This document shows positions 1 to 5,611 of a DNA stretch of 7,537 bases, in pieces; the first letter of the stretch is position 1; each line of letters opens with the position of its first letter. This stretch comes from CAG-877 sp045125935 (GTDB lineage: Bacteria > Bacillota_I > Bacilli_A > RF39 > UBA660). Under the pieces are notes generated by a model. The model was not told the origin of the DNA, ran no database searches, and saw only the letters and a list, made by a program, of their open reading frames with translations. The stretch lies in assembly GCA_045125935.1 (NCBI GenBank), contig JBGVNW010000004.1, positions 1-7,537 of the forward strand, in the 5' to 3' direction. Position numbers and translations under genes: made by a program.

Positions 1-28
1 TTGACAGTGCCAAAAATAGTGGTATAAT
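1..28 (+). promoter_or_regulatory. Vegetative promoter of clpB, consensus -35 with extended -10
   Basis: A perfect -35 hexamer TTGACA lies at 1-6 and a perfect -10 hexamer TATAAT at 23-28, separated by 16 bp. A TG dinucleotide at 20-21 makes it an extended -10. Transcription should start near 34-36, at the left edge of the CIRCE element, so bound HrcA would block initiation. Such a strong promoter fits a gene held off by a repressor and released on stress. Confidence 0.9.
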
Positions 29-32
29 ATAA

Positions 33-59
33 TTAGCACTTAGAAGTACAGAGTGCTAA
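33..59 (+). promoter_or_regulatory. CIRCE operator (HrcA binding site)
   Basis: The inverted repeat TTAGCACTT (33-41), 9-nt spacer, GAGTGCTAA (51-59) matches the CIRCE consensus TTAGCACTC-N9-GAGTGCTAA with one mismatch, the last base of the left arm. It lies between the -10 box and the ribosome site of clpB. CIRCE is the known operator of the HrcA heat-shock repressor, so clpB is predicted to be HrcA-controlled. hrcA is not in the window. Confidence 0.95.
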
Positions 60-74
60 AAAGGGGTGAATAAT

Positions 75-2180
75 ATGCAAATGCAAGATTATAATAACGA
101 TGAAAATATTTTAGAAAAATTTGGTAGAATTTTAAATGAAGAAGTTAAAAATGGAAAAATGGATCCTGTTATAGGACGAGATGATGAAATTAGAAACATC
201 ATAATGATTTTATCAAGAAAGACAAAAAATAACCCAGTTTTAATTGGTGAGCCTGGTGTTGGTAAGACTGCAATTGTTGAAGGATTGGCTCAAAGAATTG
301 TAAAAGAAGATGTTCCTAATGGATTAAAAAATAAAACAATTTATGAACTAGATATGGGTGCTTTAGTTGCAGGTGCTAAATATCGTGGTGAATTTGAAGA
401 AAGATTAAAAGCTGTTTTAACTAAAGTGAAGGAATCAAATGGCAATATTATTATGTTTATCGATGAAATTCACTTAATTGTTGGAGCTGGTAAATCGGAT
501 GGTGCATTAGATGCATCAAATATGTTAAAACCAATGTTAGCTCGTGGCGAACTACATTGCATTGGTGCAACTACATTAAATGAATATAGAACTTATATTG
601 AAAAAGATGCTGCTTTAGAAAGAAGATTTCAAAAAGTTTTAGTAACTGAACCAACTGTTGAAGACACTATTTCTATTCTTAGAGGATTAAAAGAAAGATT
701 TGAATCTTTTCATGGAGTGAAAATTACCGATGCAGCCTTGGTAAGTGCTGCGACATTGTCAAATAGATATATTACAGACAGATTTTTACCTGATAAAGCT
801 ATTGATTTAATAGATGAAGCTTGTGCCTCAATAAGAATGCAACTTGAAAGTAATCCTACAGAAATTGATGAATTAAATAGGAAAATATTACAATTAGAAA
901 TTGAAAGAGTTGCACTTTCTAGAGAAAAAGATCAAATAAGTAAAGAAAGACTTTTAAAAATTGAAATTGAATTAAAAGAATTTAAGAAAAGATTAGATGA
1001 ATTAAAAACAAAATGGGAACTAGAAAAAAAGGAAATCAATCGAATTAATGATTTAAAAAAAGAATTAGAAAAAGCTAGATTCCAATTGGATAACTTTTTA
1101 CAAGAAGGTAATTATAATAAAGCTGCTGAATATCAATACTCTATAATTCCTAATATTGAAAAGCAAATTAATAACATTAATGATGAAAAAGACAAAATAT
1201 TAAGTGAAGTAGTAGATGAAGATAAGGTAACTGAGATAATTGCAAGATGGACCAAAATTCCAGTATCTAAATTAATGCAAGGAGATAGAGAGAAACTACT
1301 TCATTTAAAAGAAACTTTAATGAAGCGCGTAATTGGTCAAGATCAAGCTTTAGAACTAGTTAGTAATGCCATTATTAGACAAAGAGCTGGCATTAAAGAT
1401 CAAAATAGGCCTATCGGTTCATTTATGTGCTTAGGTCCTACTGGTGTTGGTAAAACAGAAGTTGCTAGAAGTTTAGCTGACGCTTTATTTGATTCGGAAA
1501 ATCATATAATTAGAATAGATATGTCAGAATATATGGAAAGATATTCTGTGTCTAGATTAATTGGTGCTGCTCCCGGATATATAGGATATGAAGAAGGAGG
1601 ACAATTAACAGAAGCCATTAGGAGAAATCCTTATTCAATTGTTTTATTCGATGAAATTGAAAAGGCGCATCCAGATGTATTTAATCTATTACTTCAAATT
1701 TTAGATGATGGTAGAATTACAGACTCTCAAGGAAGAACAGTTGATTTCAAAAATACAATTATAATTATGACTAGTAATTTAGGTAGTGATATTTTATTAG
1801 AAAATAATAATGATTGCTTTAATCAAATTAATGATTTATTACATTGTACTTTTAAACCCGAATTTTTAAATAGAATTGATGAAATAATCACCTTTAACCC
1901 ACTATCAAAAGATGTATGTATAAAAATTGTTGATAAAATGTTACTTGAATTAATAAAAAGATTAGAAGAAAACAAAATTAAAATTGAATTTACTCATTCA
2001 TTAAAACAATATATTATAGATAGTGCCTTTTCATATGAATATGGGGCAAGACCAATAAAAAGATTTATTTCTAAAAATATTGAAACATTATTAGCTAGTA
2101 AAATTATTTCTGAAGAAATTAAACCTTTACATAAATATATTATTGATTTTGAAAATAATAATATAATAATCAAAGAATAA
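75..2180 (+). CDS. clpB: ClpB-type AAA+ disaggregase lacking the N-terminal domain
   Basis: ATP-driven cytosolic disaggregase that normally works with DnaK/DnaJ to thread proteins out of aggregates. The 701-aa product has both AAA+ modules. NBD1: Walker A GEPGVGKT (58-65), pore loop KYRG (102-105), Walker B IMFIDE (126-131), arginine fingers R183/R184. A coiled-coil M-domain spans roughly 255-378. NBD2: Walker A GPTGVGKT (454-461), pore-loop Tyr502, Walker B IVLFDE (522-527), sensor-1 N568, R600 in FLNRIDE, sensor-2 GARP. The full-length M-domain and the motif wording identify ClpB rather than ClpC or ClpE. The double Clp-N domain (about 150 aa in E. coli ClpB) is absent, so the length resembles the short ClpB80 isoform and mollicute ClpBs. 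I start at ATG 75. An upstream GTG at 66 would add three residues but lies inside the Shine-Dalgarno AAGGGGTGA (61-69). CIRCE control is upstream and a terminator follows. Confidence 0.96.
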   Translation: MQMQDYNNDENILEKFGRILNEEVKNGKMDPVIGRDDEIRNIIMILSRKTKNNPVLIGEPGVGKTAIVEGLAQRIVKEDVPNGLKNKTIYELDMGALVAGAKYRGEFEERLKAVLTKVKESNGNIIMFIDEIHLIVGAGKSDGALDASNMLKPMLARGELHCIGATTLNEYRTYIEKDAALERRFQKVLVTEPTVEDTISILRGLKERFESFHGVKITDAALVSAATLSNRYITDRFLPDKAIDLIDEACASIRMQLESNPTEIDELNRKILQLEIERVALSREKDQISKERLLKIEIELKEFKKRLDELKTKWELEKKEINRINDLKKELEKARFQLDNFLQEGNYNKAAEYQYSIIPNIEKQINNINDEKDKILSEVVDEDKVTEIIARWTKIPVSKLMQGDREKLLHLKETLMKRVIGQDQALELVSNAIIRQRAGIKDQNRPIGSFMCLGPTGVGKTEVARSLADALFDSENHIIRIDMSEYMERYSVSRLIGAAPGYIGYEEGGQLTEAIRRNPYSIVLFDEIEKAHPDVFNLLLQILDDGRITDSQGRTVDFKNTIIIMTSNLGSDILLENNNDCFNQINDLLHCTFKPEFLNRIDEIITFNPLSKDVCIKIVDKMLLELIKRLEENKIKIEFTHSLKQYIIDSAFSYEYGARPIKRFISKNIETLLASKIISEEIKPLHKYIIDFENNNIIIKE

Positions 2181-2193
2181 AGTATATAAAGAT

Positions 2194-2228
2194 AAAACTC
2201 AACCAGTTTAAAATAAGGTTGAGTTTTT
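2194..2228 (+). terminator. Intrinsic terminator after clpB
   Basis: A perfect 11-bp stem, AAAACTCAACC (2194-2204) with GGTTGAGTTTT (2217-2227), encloses a 12-nt loop and runs into a T-rich tail (TTTTTATATTTTTATT). It starts 14 bases after the clpB stop, so clpB is probably a single-gene transcript. Confidence 0.92.
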
Positions 2229-2322
2229 ATATTTTTATTCATTTTTAATATGGAATTTACTTCTATATTCTTTAAGGTTCCGAATAAAAAAGGCGAAGTA
2301 AAAACTGTTAATTAATTTAATA

Positions 2323-2406
2323 TTATAATTGTGATAAGGATTGTTGTCTATACTCAAGTGGACTCAATCCTTTTCTTTTTATATTTATTCTTTCTTCGCT
2401 TTTCAT
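2323..2406 (-). pseudogene. C-terminal scrap of an IS3-family-like transposase (OrfB)
   Basis: On the minus strand a 27-codon frame from ATG 2406 to TAA 2323 reads ...RINIKRKGLSPLEYR..., closely resembling the extreme C-terminus of IS3/IS150-type OrfB transposases (general pattern YNxxRIKxKLKGLSPxEYR). The catalytic DDE core is absent and an in-frame stop lies directly upstream, so this is a truncated remnant. An AAAGGAG-like sequence 10 bases before the ATG (2416-2422 on the minus strand) may be chance at the deletion junction. A weak inverted repeat beyond its end (TTTACTTC 2256-2263 / GAAGTAAA 2295-2302) could belong to the lost element's end, but no IS boundary or target duplication could be defined. 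The assignment rests on motif memory, not a search. Confidence 0.55.
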
Positions 2407-2425
2407 TTATAAATTCTCCTTTCAC

Positions 2426-2527
2426 ATTTTAAAATATTATATGGTAGATAATGAAATGGTTGGTGGTGCTGTAGTTGTTATTAACAAGGAAACACAACAT
2501 AATGATTACATATCTTATTTCATGTGA
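2426..2527 (+). pseudogene. Fragment resembling a GNAT acetyltransferase
   Basis: A + strand frame reads ILKYY followed by VDNEMVGGAVVVINKE and TQHN, then drifts into YISYFM and a stop at 2525-2527. The pattern of a short charged turn, VGGA, a hydrophobic strand and polar residues resembles the beta2-beta3 hairpin of GNAT N-acetyltransferases (typically VDNxxVGGxxVxxxxxxxHN). Only about 30 residues survive, with no ribosome site and no acetyl-CoA loop (Q/RxxGxG/A), so it cannot be functional. It begins where the IS3-like scrap ends and is cut off where the minus-strand remnant begins, suggesting deletion or rearrangement joints on both sides. The opposite strand is also open here but reads less like protein. 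Confidence 0.4.
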
Positions 2528-2670
2528 ATCATTGAGCAATATTTCGTCATTGTATATTTCTTTACCATTAAATTGATTGTAGTAAGTCTCTGCATAGGCT
2601 AAGTTCAAACTTCATGATATTTTTCTGCTATCCTACAATCTTCAATGTAAGCGGATAGATAATACTGCAT
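2429..2670 (-). pseudogene. Frameshifted small ORF of unknown family with a strong ribosome site
   Basis: On the minus strand a perfect Shine-Dalgarno AAGGAGGTG (2685-2677) sits 6 bases before ATG 2670. The frame gives 21 residues (MQYYLSAYIEDCRIAEKYHE...) and hits TGA at 2607-2605. Shifting frame near 2605-2612 restores reading (LNLAYAETYYNQFNGKEI, then YNDEILLNDSHEIRY, to about 2510), and the frame stays open to TAA at 2431-2429. The two pieces look like one soluble polar protein broken by an indel. I do not recognise the family. The part below about 2527 overlaps the acetyltransferase-like fragment on the other strand and is probably not original coding sequence. It could instead be a real 21-aa peptide, but the protein-like continuation argues for a broken gene. 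Confidence 0.45.
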
Positions 2671-2683
2671 GTGATTCACCTCC

Positions 2684-2702
2684 TTATAAAATGATTTTAT
2701 AA
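2684..2702. repeat. Perfect 19-bp AT palindrome overlapping the minus-strand ribosome site
   Basis: TTATAAAAT (2684-2692), central G, ATTTTATAA (2694-2702) is a perfect 9-bp inverted repeat immediately upstream of the broken minus-strand ORF. It could be a relic operator, but base composition alone makes AT-only palindromes common here. Confidence 0.35.
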
Positions 2703-2761
2703 AAAATAAGGATTAGTCCATCAAACTAGATTTAAGTTGAATAAAAAACTTAAATAAAATC

Positions 2762-2788
2762 TTTACAAGTTCTTTACAATTCTTTACA
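2762..2788 (+). promoter_or_regulatory. PhoP box (three TTTACA repeats) upstream of the Na+/Pi cotransporter
   Basis: Three exact TTTACA hexamers at 2762-2767, 2773-2778 and 2783-2788 have 11- and 10-bp periods and point along transcription. A weak fourth copy (TTAAAT, 2750-2755) precedes them. This matches the PhoP-box pattern of Gram-positive PhoP-PhoR regulons (TTNACA-like repeats about 11 bp apart). The last repeat ends 9 bp before a -10-like TATATT, the same spacing as in front of pstS. Activation under phosphate starvation is predicted; phoP and phoR are not in the window. Confidence 0.85.
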
Positions 2789-2797
2789 AGTTTTTGA

Positions 2798-2803
2798 TAT
2801 ATT
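2798..2803 (+). promoter_or_regulatory. -10 element of the PhoP-dependent cotransporter promoter
   Basis: TATATT within GATATATTCAAA lies 9 bp after the last TTTACA repeat. There is no good -35 at 17 bp, as expected for a promoter that depends on an activator. It implies a 5' leader of roughly 70 nt before ATG 2883. Confidence 0.65.
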
Positions 2804-2835
2804 CAAATGTAAAAATTTTGTAAAATATTTTTCGG

Positions 2836-2867
2836 ATAAATATGGAAATATTTATACTAAATAGTAT
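2836..2867 (+). other. Two small AT-rich hairpins in the cotransporter leader
   Basis: ATAAATAT-GGAA-ATATTTAT (2836-2855) is a perfect 8-bp stem with a 4-nt loop. It is followed by a second inverted repeat, ATACTA/TAGTAT, separated by AA. They end just before the ribosome site GGAGG (2874-2878). They could modulate mRNA stability or translation, but with only A/T pairs they may be compositional chance. Confidence 0.3.
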
Positions 2868-2882
2868 TTACATGGAGGATAT

Positions 2883-4526
2883 ATGGAAATTTTCGGACAA
2901 ATAGTTATGTTATTAGCTGGTTGTGGTGTTTTCATGTTAGGATTTAAACTATTGAGTGAACACATGGAAAAATTAGCTGGCAATGGCTTAAAATCGTTCT
3001 TTAACAAAATTTCAAATAATAAATTTTTAGGATTATTAATTGGTATGATAACAACAATTGTAATCCAATCTTCATCAGTAACAACAGTAATGGTTGTAGG
3101 TTTTGTAAATTCAGGTATTATGAGTTTAATTCAAGCAACATCTGTTATTATTGGTGCAAACATTGGTACAACAATCACATCTTATTTAGCAGGATTAAGC
3201 GCTGCAGGTGGAATTGCTAGTATTATAAATTATTTATGTTTAGCTTGTTTATTTGTAGGTGTATTTATTGAAATGTTTGCTAAAACTGATAATAAGAAGT
3301 CATTAGGTTTAGTATTAACAGGATTAGGTGCAGTATTCTTGGGATTAGAAACAATGTCAGGATCAATGAGTTTTATGAGAGATGTTCCTGAAATTAATGC
3401 ATTTATAGCCACCCTAGATAATCCTTTCTTATTATTGTTTATAGGTATGGCTTTTACTGCAATTGTTCAATCTTCAAGTGCAGTTACATCAATTATAGTT
3501 TTAATCGCTGCAAGTAATCCAAATGCATTTGGAGGAACTGGTAATGCAGTATATTTTCTAATTTTAGGTTCTAATATCGGAACATGTGTTACAGCAATGA
3601 TTTCAAGTGTCGGTGCTTCAACTAATGCTAGAAGAGCTTCCTTAATTCATTTAATGTTTAACACATTTGGTGCAGTAATATTTGCAGTATTGTTATTAGT
3701 TTGGAAGAACTTCAGTTCTACATTGATAGAATCATGGATTACTAGTAAAGAATGGCAAGTATGCGCATTCCATACAATATTTAACTGTACTTGTGCTTTG
3801 ATCTTCTTACCGTTATCTAAATATTTAGTTAAAGTTTCTACTATGATAATAAAAGACAAAAATGAAGAAGTAAAAGATTCTTCTGAATTAGTTTATATGG
3901 ATAAGAGATTAGTACTTGCTTCAAATATTTCAGTTTCAATGTTAAAAAAAGATGTATTTAGAATGGGAGATATGGCAATGACTTGTTTACATACTGCATT
4001 TGATGCATTTGTTAAACGAGACATTTCAATGATAAAAGAGATAGAATATCAAAGTGAGCAAATTTCTAAATTAGGTAAGAATATAACAGATGCATTAGTA
4101 TTCGTATCTTCTCATCAAAGCTCACTAGAAATTGAAAAGCAAATAAATGATTTACATACAAATGTAGGGGATATAGTACGTATTGCTGAATTATCAGAAA
4201 ATTTTGCAAAATATACTAAAAAAGAAGTAAATCAAGAATTATATTTCTCAGATGAAGTTATTGAAAAATTACAAGAAATGTGTAATTTATTGGATACTCA
4301 GTTTGAAACAGTAAAAAGTCTAATATTAGAAGAAAATTATGAAATTACTACTGATAAAATTGAAGAACTTGAAGAACAAGTAGATAATATGAGAAGAAGT
4401 TTAATTGCAGATCATATTGATAGATTAAAACAAGGTAAATGTAAACCTGAAAATAATACGGTATTTATTAACTTAGTTTCTAACTTAGAACGTATTGGTG
4501 ACCACATTTATTATATAGCTCGTTAA
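2883..4526 (+). CDS. Na+/phosphate cotransporter with C-terminal PhoU-like domain
   Basis: Inner-membrane secondary transporter of the NptA/PNaS (Na_Pi_cotrans) family, predicted to move phosphate with Na+. The 547 aa start with GQIVMLLAGCGVFMLG (membrane segment 1). Two homologous halves carry the family's signature repeats: QSSS at 62-65 followed by GANIGT (91-96), and QSSS at 196-199 followed by GSNIGT (229-234). Membrane segments continue to about 312. From about 345 to the end is a soluble PhoU-like helical domain with the two typical motifs, GDIVRIAELSENF (429-441) and NLERIGDHIYYIA (534-546). The protein stops right after the second motif, so the last helix is short. The ribosome site GGAGG at 2874-2878 is 4 bases before ATG 2883. 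It is a monocistronic unit between a PhoP box and a terminator, next to pst. The export-versus-import direction and a regulatory role of the PhoU part are unproven. Confidence 0.93.
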   Translation: MEIFGQIVMLLAGCGVFMLGFKLLSEHMEKLAGNGLKSFFNKISNNKFLGLLIGMITTIVIQSSSVTTVMVVGFVNSGIMSLIQATSVIIGANIGTTITSYLAGLSAAGGIASIINYLCLACLFVGVFIEMFAKTDNKKSLGLVLTGLGAVFLGLETMSGSMSFMRDVPEINAFIATLDNPFLLLFIGMAFTAIVQSSSAVTSIIVLIAASNPNAFGGTGNAVYFLILGSNIGTCVTAMISSVGASTNARRASLIHLMFNTFGAVIFAVLLLVWKNFSSTLIESWITSKEWQVCAFHTIFNCTCALIFLPLSKYLVKVSTMIIKDKNEEVKDSSELVYMDKRLVLASNISVSMLKKDVFRMGDMAMTCLHTAFDAFVKRDISMIKEIEYQSEQISKLGKNITDALVFVSSHQSSLEIEKQINDLHTNVGDIVRIAELSENFAKYTKKEVNQELYFSDEVIEKLQEMCNLLDTQFETVKSLILEENYEITTDKIEELEEQVDNMRRSLIADHIDRLKQGKCKPENNTVFINLVSNLERIGDHIYYIAR

Positions 4527-4533
4527 TTTATTT

Positions 4534-4563
4534 GGAGAATTCATAATTTTGAGTTCTCCTTTT
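4534..4563 (+). terminator. Intrinsic terminator between the cotransporter and pstS
   Basis: GGAGAATTC (4534-4542) pairs with GAGTTCTCC (4551-4559) through 9 bp including one G-U, with an 8-nt loop and TTTT after it. It begins 7 bases after the cotransporter stop. The first PhoP repeat of the pstS promoter starts 4 bases after the tail, so the two units are tightly packed but separately transcribed. Confidence 0.85.
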
Positions 4564-4566
4564 AAA

Positions 4567-4604
4567 TTTACAACTTTTTTACAACACCTTTACAATTCTT
4601 TACA
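4567..4604 (+). promoter_or_regulatory. PhoP box (four TTTACA repeats) upstream of pstS
   Basis: Four exact TTTACA hexamers lie at 4567-4572, 4578-4583, 4589-4594 and 4599-4604, with periods of 11, 11 and 10 bp. That is enough for two PhoP dimers on one face of the helix. The arrangement is textbook for Gram-positive PhoP-activated promoters. Positions 4588-4623 differ from 2772-2807 at only three of 36 bases, so both promoters should respond to the same regulator. Confidence 0.92.
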
Positions 4605-4613
4605 GGTTTAAGA

Positions 4614-4619
4614 TATATT
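4614..4619 (+). promoter_or_regulatory. -10 element of the pst promoter
   Basis: TATATT in the context GATATATTCAAA, 9 bp after the last TTTACA repeat, identical in position and flanks to the cotransporter promoter. The leader to ATG 4675 is about 50 nt and contains the ribosome site AAAAGGAGAAA (4657-4667). Confidence 0.7.
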
Positions 4620-4674
4620 CAAAATAATTATTTAGATAAAATATTGTCGAAAATAAAAAAAGGAGAAATATTTT

Positions 4675-5610
4675 ATGAAAAAAATTATTAAATTAACAAG
4701 TTTATTATTAATTGCACTATTAACATTAGTAGGTTGTTCTAGTAAAGGATTTGATGAATCATCAGAAATCAAATTATATACTAGAGACACAACAAGTGGT
4801 ACAAGAGATGGTTTCTTTACTGGAATTGGATTAAGTGAAGCTAAAGAAGATAATTCACCATTAAAGGTAAATGGTTTAGGAACAGTTGAATCAAATGGAG
4901 ATATGATTAATTCTATCAAAAATGATATTTATGGGATTGGATATATCTCAATGTCTTCAGTAGAAACATCAGGCTTGAAAGCATTATCTTTTGAAGGCGT
5001 AGAACCTACAGAAGAAAATGTATTAAATGGGACATATACATTAACAAGAAACTTTAATTATATAGTTAGAACAGAATTTGCATCAACAGAAAAAGAACAA
5101 ATTATCGAAGCATTCTTAGCTTATTTATCTACTCAAGAAGGTAAAGCAACAATGCAATCTGAAGGTGGAATTTTAGAAGTTAAATCAACGGATCCAACAT
5201 GGGAAACAATCAAGGCTAATTACCCTATAACAACTAAAGATAATTCTAGTATTACAATTAACTTTGGTGGTTCAACTTCAGTATCTAAAATGGCAACAGC
5301 TTTAGCAAATGAATTTTCTAATCTATGTGGTAATGTAAAATTCTCACATGACTATCATGGTTCAAGTGATGCATACAAAAAAACTCAAGGAGCTGATAAA
5401 GATTCAACAGGTTACTATGATATGGCATTTGCATCTCGTGATTTTAAACTAACAAGCTCTGAGACTGCTTTAGAAGGTACATACGGAAAATTATGTATAG
5501 ATGCAATTGTTGCAGTTGTAAATAAAGAAAATACATTATCAAATGTAACAAGAACTCAATTAGTAGATATGTATACTGGTATTGTAAATAAATGGAATGA
5601 AGTAAAATAA
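4675..5610 (+). CDS. pstS: Phosphate-binding lipoprotein PstS with circularly permuted halves
   Basis: Extracellular receptor that captures phosphate for the PstCAB importer. The 311 aa begin with a lipoprotein signal (KK, hydrophobic core, lipobox LVGC with Cys21). Residues 31-170 correspond to the half that is C-terminal in ordinary PstS: YTRDTTSGTRD (35-45, phosphate loop with R37, S41, G42, T43), IYGIGYISMSS (85-95), GVEPTEENVLNGTY (108-121), and the closing helix and strand to GGILEVK. After a linker (171-191), residues 192-311 correspond to the normal N-terminal half: ITINFGGSTSVSKMA, HGSSDA (228-233), AFASRDFKL, then IVAVVNKENTLSNVTRTQL and TGIVNKWNEV. It ends where ordinary PstS crosses the hinge into the SGT loop. 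Both halves are present once, in swapped order. First gene of pstSCA, one base from pstC. PstS identity is firm; permutation is deduced from motif order. Confidence 0.92.
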   Translation: MKKIIKLTSLLLIALLTLVGCSSKGFDESSEIKLYTRDTTSGTRDGFFTGIGLSEAKEDNSPLKVNGLGTVESNGDMINSIKNDIYGIGYISMSSVETSGLKALSFEGVEPTEENVLNGTYTLTRNFNYIVRTEFASTEKEQIIEAFLAYLSTQEGKATMQSEGGILEVKSTDPTWETIKANYPITTKDNSSITINFGGSTSVSKMATALANEFSNLCGNVKFSHDYHGSSDAYKKTQGADKDSTGYYDMAFASRDFKLTSSETALEGTYGKLCIDAIVAVVNKENTLSNVTRTQLVDMYTGIVNKWNEVK

Positions 5611-5611
5611 T

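Noticed and set aside
66..74. GTG at 66 as the clpB start
   Set aside because: It is part of the Shine-Dalgarno AAGGGGTGA and has no ribosome site of its own; ATG 75 has ideal spacing.
1994..2242. Minus-strand 82-residue open frame over the clpB end
   Set aside because: It lies antisense to clearly coding clpB sequence and the terminator, with no family resemblance; it is a shadow.
2730..2755. Inverted repeat ATTTAAGTT / AACTTAAAT as a terminator
   Set aside because: The stem is nearly all A-T and no T run follows on either strand, so it was not called.
3230..3859. Minus-strand open frames of 60 and 70 residues inside the cotransporter gene
   Set aside because: They are antisense to conserved membrane segments of the cotransporter and have no independent support.
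4632..4919. Minus-strand 95-residue frame over the pstS start
   Set aside because: It covers the pst leader and signal-peptide region antisense and has no recognisable features.
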